In this document: positions 19,337 to 26,980 of the stretch, piece after piece
Layout: each line of letters begins with the position of its first letter
How positions within the stretch are numbered: the stretch's first letter is position 1
From: Thalassoglobus sp. JC818
GTDB taxonomy: Bacteria; Planctomycetota; Planctomycetia; Planctomycetales; Planctomycetaceae
Length of the DNA stretch: 64,000 nt
NCBI RefSeq assembly: GCF_040717535.1
Contig: NZ_JBFEFI010000005.1
Span: 124,001-188,000 of the forward strand
Direction: 5' to 3'
Translations under genes and position numbers: made by a program
Notes under the pieces: generated by a model
The model's database searches: none
Told to the model about the DNA's origin: nothing
The model's input: the letters and a program-made list of their open reading frames with translations, nothing else

Positions 19337-19427
19337 TAGAGCAAGTTGCTCTTAGCTGTGCACTCGCTTGTGATGTTTCATCAGGAAAAGGCTGTGTTCG
19401 CTCATGTGAGAGAGTGCAAACCAAACC
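19337..19427 (+). repeat. Interspersed stem-loop repeat, copy B (inside cydAB)
   Basis: Second copy of the element. GAGCAAGTTGCTC is at 19339-19351; the second stem pairs GCACTCGCTTG with a right arm containing GAGAGAGTGC. It occupies the cydA-cydB spacer with the same orientation and a similar distance to the downstream start codon as copy A. Confidence 0.78.
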
Positions 19428-19593
19428 TGAAGATACTCGATCCACTTTGACAGTTCGGACTCCCGAGCAGCCTTCAGTCTGTGATACTTCTCAGTACATG
19501 CTCCGAACGGCTTCACTTACCGTTTGGCGATGCTTGTCATTTCTGATGTCGAATTGATTGTCATTCAAAATCGGCATCTGAATCGTCGACGGG

Positions 19594-21015
19594 CTACGCC
19601 AATGACTCTTTTCGTCGTAACACGGATTCTTCTTTTTCTTCCGTTCCGGATGGGGGCCAGTCCGGTCCCTGTTTAATTTTTTGGTGCAACAGCATGATCC
19701 AGAGCACGAAGAGCAAGCTGTAAATCATTCCGAAGAAGATAATCGACGTCAGCACCTGACTTGCTCGAACAACCTCTGACAATGCCTCACTTGTGCGAAG
19801 GCCGCCAACAGGTTCTCCGTCGACGATGGTCGGATACACAATCCACGGCTGTCGTCCGACTTCGGCACTTACCCACCCCACTTCATTGGCGATAAACGCC
19901 AGAACGACGGCGAACACGAAGTACCACAACAGCCAACGCGTTTCGAAAAGCGTGCCTCGCCAATGGAGAAACGATGCATAGAGCGTGGTCAGAATGAAGA
20001 GCATTCCAATCCCGACCATGAGATGAAAGGCCTGAAACGTCAACCAGACAGGTGGTCGCCCCCATGTCTCTTCGAGATCGTTTAATCCCATGACATGGGA
20101 ATCGGGATCACCTGAAATCAACATGCTGAGGCCACCGGGAATCCCCAAGCTGTACTTGACCGTCTCGGTCTCATCGTCAGGCCAACCGAAGATGTATGAC
20201 TCGGCACCATTCGTGGAATGATAGACGCCTTCCATCGCGGCCAACTTCGCAGGTTGATGTTCTGCAACGGTATCGGCTTGGAAATGTCCGGAGACCAATT
20301 GGGCCAGTGACGAAACCGTTGCCAGCATCAATGCTCCAGTGAACGATCGCTTGGCAAACTCGACATGTTTTTTGTGGAGCAAATACCAGGCAGAGATGCT
20401 CATCACGAAGAAAGCACCAAGAATGAACGCCCCAATCCAAACGTGAATGAGACGTTGCACCGACGACGGATTGAAGACGACTGCCCAGAAATCGACGATT
20501 TCAGCCCGTTGAAAAGTGTGACCGTTGATCACGTGATCACGAATGACATGCCCCGCCGGAGTTTGCTGCCACGAGTTCGCTACGGTGATCCAGACTGAAG
20601 AAAAGATCCCGCCAATCGCGACCATGAGCGTTGCGAAGAAGTGCGTCCACTTTCCGACACGATCCCAACCGAACAGGAGCAGGGAGAGAAATCCGGACTC
20701 GAGAAAGAATGCGAAGATCCCTTCGGCAGCCAGTGCTGACCCGAAAACGTCTCCGACAAACCGCGAATAGACCGCCCAGTTTGTCCCGAATTCAAACTCC
20801 ATCACAATCCCGGTGACAACACCGAGGGCGAAGTTCAACCCGAAAATCTTCGTCCAGAATCGTGCTGCCGCGTCGTAGATCGCTTCGTCAGTCCGAATGT
20901 GCTTCCACTTCAGGTAGACGAGAATGATCCCCAGCCCGATTGTTAATGGGGGAAACAAATAGTGAAACATGATCGTCAGCGCAAATTGCAGCCGCGACAA
21001 GAACAGGACGTCCAC
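19594..21015 (-). CDS. cydA: Cytochrome bd quinol oxidase subunit I
   Basis: CydA of 473 residues from a GTG at 21015. I prefer this to an ATG 15 codons upstream because it aligns [13 protein letters not shown] with the family N-terminus and is preceded by GAGGAA. Conserved haem ligands are visible: H18 in MFHYLF, the [14 protein letters not shown] glutamates, the His of LIHVWIG and the Met of FHLMVG. The quinol loop contains [12 protein letters not shown]. The protein lacks the C-terminal Q-loop insertion of the E. coli enzyme and so belongs to the short-loop type. It forms the start of the cydAB operon, probably induced at low oxygen. Confidence 0.95.
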   Translation of the reverse strand: MDVLFLSRLQFALTIMFHYLFPPLTIGLGIILVYLKWKHIRTDEAIYDAAARFWTKIFGLNFALGVVTGIVMEFEFGTNWAVYSRFVGDVFGSALAAEGIFAFFLESGFLSLLLFGWDRVGKWTHFFATLMVAIGGIFSSVWITVANSWQQTPAGHVIRDHVINGHTFQRAEIVDFWAVVFNPSSVQRLIHVWIGAFILGAFFVMSISAWYLLHKKHVEFAKRSFTGALMLATVSSLAQLVSGHFQADTVAEHQPAKLAAMEGVYHSTNGAESYIFGWPDDETETVKYSLGIPGGLSMLISGDPDSHVMGLNDLEETWGRPPVWLTFQAFHLMVGIGMLFILTTLYASFLHWRGTLFETRWLLWYFVFAVVLAFIANEVGWVSAEVGRQPWIVYPTIVDGEPVGGLRTSEALSEVVRASQVLTSIIFFGMIYSLLFVLWIMLLHQKIKQGPDWPPSGTEEKEESVLRRKESLA

Positions 21016-21096
21016 GGTTTCCTCACTTTCCCGATAGACCATTCTCGTGGATCTCTGCACTCACCCGAATGCGATTTCTCCAAAGCGTCAAAACTC

Positions 21097-21110
21097 CTGA
21101 ACTGAATCAA
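21097..21110. promoter_or_regulatory. Possible FNR/CRP-type site upstream of cydA
   Basis: CTGAACTGAATCAA matches 8 of 10 informative bases of the FNR consensus TTGAT-N4-ATCAA and lies about 82-95 bases before the GTG start. cyd genes are often oxygen-regulated this way, but the left half-site is poor and no regulator gene was identified in the window. Confidence 0.3.
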
Positions 21111-21330
21111 AACATGACGCTCGCCAGAGAAAGCGATGAGTGGCAGTGACGCTTCGCTATCGTAAAGGATTGAACCGGAAAAGTGTCACCGTAAATCACA
21201 AATGTTCGACTTCCTCATTCCTAGAATTCGTGATTCTTAATATGAGGGAATGAAATCGAATTGCCTTGGTGAATAAGATGCTGGAAGACGTGAAGCGTTG
21301 CTTCCAAAGACGATTGGCGTTCGTCAATCG

Positions 21331-21879
21331 CTAGAGATTCTCGGCCTGTTCATGCGGAATCAGCACGGTGTGACCTTCAAAGTTGGCCAGCCCCCAGGGA
21401 AGTTTCCAGGAGATCATTTCGCGCACGAGCGCATCATCATCGAGAATCTCGAAGACCACTCGCCCAGTGGATGGCACAGTCGAATCGATGATATATCGAT
21501 CCATCACACTTTCACTCGTCTCAACAATTTCAAACTCGACGAGTGATCGCTTCGGCGTTGTGACCACTTCGGTGACAACTTCTGAGCCAGGACTCGGAAC
21601 AGTTGTGTCTGGAATGACCACATTCAGTTCTTCGTTGGCAACGGGAGAGACTGCAGGAGGAACCGGGATTTCTCGATGGGCCTGTTTCATCTCAGGTCCT
21701 GGAATCGCTAGCCAGAGAGCGAGTCCGCTAAGCACCGCCAGACAAACTGCTATTGTGGCCTGTTTTCTTTGTCGGCGACGACGGCGAAGGCTGTGAGCAG
21801 CGCCAACGACATCGGACAGAATTTCCTGTTTACGTCGTTGGCCTGACTCACTCAGTGTCACGTTGATGTGTTCAGTCAT
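21331..21879 (-). CDS. Membrane protein, probable partner of the adjacent ECF sigma factor
   Basis: A 182-residue protein I cannot place in a named family. It has a polar, Arg-rich cytoplasmic N-terminus (RRRRRQRK), one membrane helix (about residues 43-60), a Pro/Val-rich linker and a globular C-terminal part ending FEGHTVLIPHEQAENL. The ATG at 21879 overlaps the end of the sigma-factor gene by 8 bases, which indicates translational coupling. Topology and position resemble an anti-sigma factor, but there is no zinc-finger (HxxxCxxC) motif and no RskA signature. The role is therefore an inference from context. Confidence 0.7.
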   Translation of the reverse strand: MTEHINVTLSESGQRRKQEILSDVVGAAHSLRRRRRQRKQATIAVCLAVLSGLALWLAIPGPEMKQAHREIPVPPAVSPVANEELNVVIPDTTVPSPGSEVVTEVVTTPKRSLVEFEIVETSESVMDRYIIDSTVPSTGRVVFEILDDDALVREMISWKLPWGLANFEGHTVLIPHEQAENL

Positions 21880-22426
21880 GTTCAACACCCTCCGCTTGAC
21901 TTCGCAACTGCTCTACGATTCTTCCGAGCCGACCATCCACCGCTCCCGGATTGAGCCCAATCGCATCGGCGATGCGTTTGAGTGTCCATCCCCATCGGTA
22001 ACGCATTGTGACGAGACGTCGAGAATCTGCATCGAGCAGGCTGAGACTTTCGCTCAGCCAAACAAGTCTTGCTTCCACACGTTCCAGCTCTTCTATTGAG
22101 GCTTCCGTTTCCGTGTTCGCAGCGGCTCGCTGTGCCAACCGAAGTTGGGATCGACGTTTTCGAAGAAAATCAATCGCGACCGAAGTGACCAGCTTTCTTG
22201 TCCAGGCTTTCAGTTTCGAGCGACTCTCCATGACTCGAATCGACTTCAACATTTTCAGCATTGCATCATGAACCAGATCGAGACACGTTTGCTCATCCGC
22301 ACCAATCGAACGCTGTGCCTGATGAAACATTGTCGAAAAGAATTCCTCGTAGTAATTCTCAATCGCTTCTGTTTCACCGGCCATCAGACGCTCGGTCAGT
22401 TCGTGCGTGTCATCCGGTCTCGTCAT
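21872..22426 (-). CDS. ECF-type RNA polymerase sigma factor
   Basis: A 184-residue sigma factor with region 2 (about residues 20-95, including LDLVHDAMLKML and AWTRKLVTSVAIDFLRKRR) and region 4 (about 120-180, LTKRI-like TLKRIADAIGLNPGAVDGRL helix-turn-helix), and no region 3. The ATG at 22426 is chosen because AGGA lies 7 bases before it; the frame extends upstream as far as the stop of the preceding gene. It sits between a secretin-like exported protein and a membrane protein. The set looks like an envelope-signal relay in which the sigma factor is held by the membrane partner. Confidence 0.85.
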   Translation of the reverse strand: MTRPDDTHELTERLMAGETEAIENYYEEFFSTMFHQAQRSIGADEQTCLDLVHDAMLKMLKSIRVMESRSKLKAWTRKLVTSVAIDFLRKRRSQLRLAQRAAANTETEASIEELERVEARLVWLSESLSLLDADSRRLVTMRYRWGWTLKRIADAIGLNPGAVDGRLGRIVEQLRSQAEGVEHD

Positions 22427-22531
22427 CCCAGATTCCTGCAGAAACGTATTCACCCGCGTTCGAGACGGACTTGAATTCAGAGAGTCAAAATCCCGCTGAC
22501 TCGATCGATCACCGATCGAAAGAGAGAGCAA

Positions 22532-23491
22532 TCATCGGGAAGATCGTTTGGCTTCGATAAACTGCTTCTGAAGCTCCAGAATTTCGCTCTCACGCTTCTT
22601 GATCAATTCCTCCAACTCAGCGACTTTCTGTTTGGATTGATGGAGTCGCTGCGCGTAGTCCTGCACATTCTTGACCATCTCTTCCCGTTCGTCATTCATC
22701 TTCTTCGCTGTCGCTTCATGATGTCCGACAAGTTGCAATGCATCTATAATCTGTCTGACAACCTGGAGGTCAGTCTCGGTACCAGCGACAATCATCAAGC
22801 CCGTCTTTGCATGATACTTCATGCGAATCGGTGTCGACTCCGCAGAGTTCTCCCGAAGTTCGATTGCCGTTTCGATTGTGCTGAGGAGATCTTCGGCCTG
22901 CAGCGTCGAGTCATCCGAGAGCATTGGCCCCACTGGGAACGTCTCGATAATCAACTTTGGCTTTTGAGGAACTCCAGCGTAGCCACCACCGTAGCCACTG
23001 CCCATCATGCCTCCCATATCTCCCAGTCCACCGTAGCCGCCCGCTCCGTATCCGCCCCCTCCATCATATCCGCCGTATCCGACTCCCATTCCGGAAGAAG
23101 CGGGAGCAGCTCGGAGATACGCAATCATGTCAGGCTGGCTGATCGAGACTTGAACAGGCGGAGTGGTTAAAACTCGAAGTAAATCGAGAATGCTCTTCGC
23201 AGAAACGTTCCGAACTTCCAGTTCGTTGACTTTCGCGCTCCGAGCCTCTTCATCGACGATCAAGTTCAGATCCTGAAAACTCTCGCGCATGACCTTCGCA
23301 AACTCTTCGAGTGTTCCGCCTTTGAAGGAGACATCCCCTTTCGCCGGTTCCGGGCGAGAATCTCCGGAGTAGCCATACGAGCCGCCTGGGCCACCGAACC
23401 CACCTTGCCCCATCGCCGTTTGTTCGAAACCAACGAATAACACCGACACTCCGAGCAGACAGGCAAGTCGAAAACGATTGAGCTGCGGCAT
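22532..23491 (-). CDS. Exported Gly-rich protein with secretin N-domain-like halves and coiled coil
   Basis: A 319-residue protein not matched to a named gene. It has a signal peptide (about residues 8-28), a first alpha/beta segment (about 50-110, NLIVDEEARSAKVNELEVRN... followed by PDMIAYLRA) resembling the secretin/TonB short N-terminal domain, a linker of about 45 residues made almost wholly of Gly and Tyr, a second segment (about 175-250, YHAKTGLMIVAGTETDLQVV) of the same kind, and a charged coiled coil to the end. The start at 23491 is favoured over the ATG two codons upstream because AAGGAG then has proper spacing. There is no outer-membrane secretin barrel. It heads the operon with an ECF sigma gene. 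Confidence 0.8.
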   Translation of the reverse strand: MPQLNRFRLACLLGVSVLFVGFEQTAMGQGGFGGPGGSYGYSGDSRPEPAKGDVSFKGGTLEEFAKVMRESFQDLNLIVDEEARSAKVNELEVRNVSAKSILDLLRVLTTPPVQVSISQPDMIAYLRAAPASSGMGVGYGGYDGGGGYGAGGYGGLGDMGGMMGSGYGGGYAGVPQKPKLIIETFPVGPMLSDDSTLQAEDLLSTIETAIELRENSAESTPIRMKYHAKTGLMIVAGTETDLQVVRQIIDALQLVGHHEATAKKMNDEREEMVKNVQDYAQRLHQSKQKVAELEELIKKRESEILELQKQFIEAKRSSR

Positions 23492-23657
23492 TTCCATCTC
23501 CTTGCAGATTGTGATTTTGCTTCGTGATCATACGACGTAGCGAGAACTCTTCGATCCGGTCCGCTGAACGCACTCGCCAATCTTCCATTCCCTCAACGAA
23601 GCTCAGGTGCTGATTTCGCGCATCATTTCCAGAAAACTTCCAAAAGCGCAAAGAAAA

Positions 23658-23687
23658 AGGCTGACACCCACATTGGGGTCTCAGCCT
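23658..23687 (-). terminator. Intrinsic terminator downstream of the aldose epimerase gene
   Basis: On the minus strand, GGCTGAGACCCC pairs with GGGTGTCAGCC (10 of 11 bp) and is followed by TTTTTCTTTG. It lies about 80 bases beyond the galM stop codon and is the clearest factor-independent terminator in the window. Confidence 0.85.
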
Positions 23688-23768
23688 CTTGTTCAAACAG
23701 CGACATCGCTCGTCGTTCGTTTACGGAAGTTCGGTGCCGTCATCAATCATCCTCGCACCATCTACTGA

Positions 23769-24896
23769 CTACTCTTCAGTGGAGAAGGAAAAGATGCAGA
23801 CATGCTGGTACTTCTCGCCCGGCTCCAGGACGACACTGGGAAACTCAGGCTGATTGATCGAATCGGGAAAGTGCTGTGTCTCAAGGCAGATCGCACTGCG
23901 ATGAGGATAAACTTTGCCGTCTTTTCCAGTCTGTCCTTTGAGGAAATTCCCCGAGTAGAACTGAACGCCGGGCTGATCTGTTTTGACGGTCAAGACTCGA
24001 CCGCTCGCTGGATCTTTGAGTTCTGCTGCTTTGCGAGTCTTACCAGCCTCGCCATTGATAACGAGATTGTGATCGTACCCAATTGTCGAAGCTTCATCGT
24101 ACTCGGTAATTCGCTCACCGATTTTATGTGGCTCACGAAAATCAATTGGAGTTCCTTCGACAGATTCAATCACTCCTGTTGGAATCAAGCCTTCATCGAC
24201 GGGTGTGTAAGAATCGCAAAAGAGTGTCAATTCGTGATCGAGAACGGTTTCACTCCCCGCACCTGCAAGATTGAAGTACGAGTGATTCGTCAAGTTGATG
24301 GGCGTCGCCTGATCGGTGGTCGCTGAGTACCGAATCACGAGATCGTTCTTGTCTTTCTTCAATGTCATTCGGACAACGGAGGAAAGCGTTCCGGGATATC
24401 CTTCTTCCCCGTGTGGGCTGACATAACGGAAGACAACTCCCTGCCCCATTTCGTTTTCGAATGGCTTCGCTTTCCAGACAACTTTGTCGAGGCTTCGCTC
24501 GACTCCGCCGTGCAGATGGTTCGGCTCGTTGTTGATCGCCAGCGAGTAATCTTTTCCATTCAGAGAGAATTTGCCTTCGGCGATTCGATTGGCCACGCGA
24601 CCGGCGGTACATCCGAAATACTGGTTGTCTTCGGATTCATACCCAGCGACATCATCAAAACCCAGCACGACGTCGGCGACATTGCCGTCTGAATCTGGAA
24701 CGAAGATGTTCGTGATCGTCGTCCCGCGAGTTATCACGCGGACTTCCATTCCGTTGTCGTTCTTCAGTGTATAACTCTCGACCGCTTCACCATCTTTCGT
24801 CTTCCCGAACGGTTTGGCTTCGGGGACGTCAGAGAGTGCGACAGTCGCAGAAAGCAATGGCCAGACAACTGCCAGTTGAAGGCTGGTTCGCCACAT
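23769..24896 (-). CDS. galM: Aldose 1-epimerase (mutarotase), exported
   Basis: A 375-residue galactose mutarotase, interconverting alpha and beta anomers of aldoses. The ATG at 24896 gives a signal peptide (WRTSLQLAVVWPLLSATVALS), which fits the long exported GalM forms of planctomycetes. Active-site residues are the histidines of NHLHGG and NHSYFNLAG and the glutamate of ICLETQHFPDS. The family fingerprint GYPGTLSSVVRMTL and the substrate-binding YDHNLVINGE segment are also present. The gene has its own terminator downstream and lies 96 bases from the next upstream gene. It would prepare periplasmic sugars released by the glycan-degrading enzymes for uptake. Confidence 0.93.
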   Translation of the reverse strand: MWRTSLQLAVVWPLLSATVALSDVPEAKPFGKTKDGEAVESYTLKNDNGMEVRVITRGTTITNIFVPDSDGNVADVVLGFDDVAGYESEDNQYFGCTAGRVANRIAEGKFSLNGKDYSLAINNEPNHLHGGVERSLDKVVWKAKPFENEMGQGVVFRYVSPHGEEGYPGTLSSVVRMTLKKDKNDLVIRYSATTDQATPINLTNHSYFNLAGAGSETVLDHELTLFCDSYTPVDEGLIPTGVIESVEGTPIDFREPHKIGERITEYDEASTIGYDHNLVINGEAGKTRKAAELKDPASGRVLTVKTDQPGVQFYSGNFLKGQTGKDGKVYPHRSAICLETQHFPDSINQPEFPSVVLEPGEKYQHVCIFSFSTEE

Positions 24897-24992
24897 GTGA
24901 ATAATCTCCGAATCTAAAAACATTTCGATAGAGTTTGATCCGAAGATTATTGAAACCATGCGACCGGTTCCACAAGCGTGTGCCAATCGATT

Positions 24993-25598
24993 TCACGAAG
25001 AGGTCTGATACCGCCTCGCAATCGCAACCAGTCCGAGAACCATTCCGCGCCCAATCGCTCCCGATGCAAACCCGTCGCTCAAGCATACGAACGCGAATAG
25101 ATAGAGAAAGAGAGTGGCAACTCCCCATCGAGTTCGAAAGATCGCATCACTCGCAAACATTTGAAGAAGTTCTACCGGGATGAGAGCAGCCCATCCGTCA
25201 GCTTTCTGGACGACCTTCTCCTCCGCAATTCTCGGAATCCGAGCGTCGTAGCCGAGTTCTTCTCGAACGTCAAAACGTCCGACCTCGTTGCTGAGTGCTC
25301 CGAATTCACGATCGGCCAGACGCCGCACAAAGTCGGGATCGCTCCGCAGAGCAGCCTCGACCCGTTTCATGTGCGTGATTTCAGCAGAGCGTCGTGCCTG
25401 TTGTTCTTCCAACGCCAGGCACTGCTGTTCAACGCGACAGAACGTGGCCAGCGAGGGAGCGAGAGCGAAAGCCGCATACATCGCGGAAGCAGTCAGAAAC
25501 GTTCCCCAAAACATCAGCGAACTGATTGTCGAGACGAATCCTTGATCCAACTCAGCAGAGTGACGGTCAGAGACTTCGTTTCGTTCTATTTCCGACAT
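24993..25598 (-). CDS. Membrane protein with coiled coil (FtsB/DivIC-like topology)
   Basis: A 201-residue protein not assigned to a family. It has a polar N-terminus, a membrane helix (about residues 26-48), a predicted coiled coil (about 55-90, with EEQQARRSAEITHMKRVEAAL), a segment DPDFVRRLADREFGA like that of septum-formation initiator proteins, and a C-terminal hydrophobic pair (about 150-190). A single helix plus coiled coil followed by the D-P-x-F/x-E-x-x-AR-x-x-G-like segment suggests a FtsB/DivIC-related fold with an added membrane tail, but similarity is limited. The start codon is preceded by a hairpin that contains the ribosome binding site. Confidence 0.72.
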   Translation of the reverse strand: MSEIERNEVSDRHSAELDQGFVSTISSLMFWGTFLTASAMYAAFALAPSLATFCRVEQQCLALEEQQARRSAEITHMKRVEAALRSDPDFVRRLADREFGALSNEVGRFDVREELGYDARIPRIAEEKVVQKADGWAALIPVELLQMFASDAIFRTRWGVATLFLYLFAFVCLSDGFASGAIGRGMVLGLVAIARRYQTSS

Positions 25599-25614
25599 GA
25601 GGAATCAGTTCCTC
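25599..25614 (-). promoter_or_regulatory. Hairpin sequestering the ribosome binding site
   Basis: On the minus strand GAGGAA-CTGA-TTCCTC forms a perfect 6-bp stem and is followed directly by the ATG at 25598. GAGGAA is the only good Shine-Dalgarno candidate, and it is entirely in the stem, so translation may be low unless the hairpin opens. Confidence 0.5.
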
Positions 25615-25771
25615 GCAGAGTCTGCGGAAGAGGAACATCTCAAACGCAAGTCTCCGTCAGACATGTTCAGTATTGGGCGCAGCCCCGCCCCGTTTCTTCC
25701 AACATTACAAGCATTGCAACACGAAGCAATTGCCTGCTTCGCTGCCATCACAGACTTTGACTACTCGTGGT

Positions 25772-26671
25772 TTACTGTGCGATCACGACAGCCGGTTTTT
25801 CAGGAGAGTTCCCCGCTTGTCGAGCTTCGACTTCGTCTCGGTTCTCGCTGATCTGCTGAGTGAGGGACAAGTAGTCGTTGACGACCTTGCGTCGCAGCTC
25901 CTGAACTTTTTCGAGCAGTGAATTCCGTTCGGAATCGTACTTCCGAAGCGTTTCGACCAGACCGTTGAGAACCTCTTCGCTTGCACCGGCAGCAGCGTTG
26001 CCGTCACCATTCAATTCGGCCAGTCGCTGATCGAGTGACTCTTCTGAGTTTTGGATCTGCCGCGATGCGATCTCTTCGTTGATCTTCATCGTTTCCAGTT
26101 TGGAGTTGGCGATGATGATTGAGCTCTCAAGCTGAGCGATAGCACTTCCCCAGCTTCCGGGGAGAGTTTGACGCAAGTGAACCTTGCCCTGCTGAGGCCA
26201 TGTCTGAATTTCGCCGGGGTATGGGTTTCTCAACAGTCGACCACCAGAGCGAGCTGCTTTGAGATCGCCGATTTCAAACTCGCCGAGAAAGCGGGATGAC
26301 TCGCCGGGCTGTGGTTCGACAAATGCGAAGACGGTCGGAGACTGTGAGTCTGGCCCAACACCCAAACCAGCGTTCTGTCCAACTCCGAAATCGAAACGTG
26401 GAATTCCGTCGTTCAGAAGCAGTGAACGTGAACCCGGAGCTTGCCAGACTTCGCCCCAGAGGTGCGATTCCTGCTGCAACTCTTCCTCGAGATTGCGGAC
26501 CGTCAGCCGCATCTCAGCCAACTGCTGTTCGCTGGTTTTCAATTTCTCCTGGCGCTGCTTCACCTCCGCCTGCCACTTGCTGCGAATATCAAGTGCCATC
26601 GTAGTGAGAAGGATCGCCGGAATAAGAATGACGACTGCCATCCAAAGGAAGATTTTACCGTACAGATGCAT
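25772..26671 (-). CDS. Membrane-anchored coiled-coil protein
   Basis: A 299-residue protein of unknown family. It has an N-terminal membrane helix (about residues 7-27), a coiled coil (about 33-68), a central non-helical domain (about 70-180, containing DGIPRFDFGVGQNAGLG and SSRFLGEFEIGDL) and a second coiled coil (about 185-285). No catalytic motif is visible. The topology, one helix with most of the protein on the far side of the membrane, suits a structural or adaptor role. It is encoded 173 bases upstream of another membrane coiled-coil protein and 309 bases downstream of an HtrA gene, so the three may share an envelope-related task. Confidence 0.75.
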   Translation of the reverse strand: MHLYGKIFLWMAVVILIPAILLTTMALDIRSKWQAEVKQRQEKLKTSEQQLAEMRLTVRNLEEELQQESHLWGEVWQAPGSRSLLLNDGIPRFDFGVGQNAGLGVGPDSQSPTVFAFVEPQPGESSRFLGEFEIGDLKAARSGGRLLRNPYPGEIQTWPQQGKVHLRQTLPGSWGSAIAQLESSIIIANSKLETMKINEEIASRQIQNSEESLDQRLAELNGDGNAAAGASEEVLNGLVETLRKYDSERNSLLEKVQELRRKVVNDYLSLTQQISENRDEVEARQAGNSPEKPAVVIAQ

Positions 26672-26942
26672 CGCGAGGTTTCCTCGACTTGGCCAGGAAC
26701 GGCCGAAAACTGGCTCTCGGAGTTGTCGGACCGAATCACTTCAAAGTCTCTGCCGATTGGCAGACACCTGAAACTATCTTCACACACCTCCTGAATTGGT
26801 TTTGATGTGAAGATCGGCATGTGAGCCACTTCAGACGATCTCGACCTAAAAAACACCGGGAATGAGGAATTTAGCGGATCGCCAATCTCTTCTAAAAATA
26901 TCGCCGGTGATGGTCGATCGTCAAGAAGTCTCCTACCGAAGG
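26672..26942. other. Intergenic gap between the HtrA and coiled-coil genes
   Basis: Together with the hairpin at 26943-26970 this spacer is just over 300 bases. I see no gene or RNA in it. It should hold the promoter of the coiled-coil gene, but no convincing -35/-10 pair was found. Confidence 0.35.
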
Positions 26943-26970
26943 AGGCCGAACCTTTGAAAAGATCCGGCCT
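26943..26970 (-). terminator. Hairpin after the HtrA gene
   Basis: AGGCCG (26943-26948) and CGGCCT (26965-26970) flank a 16-base loop, 11 bases past the HtrA stop codon. The minus-strand 3' side is not U-rich, so this is a weak terminator candidate. Confidence 0.4.
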
Positions 26971-26980
26971 CAGTCCGTCA

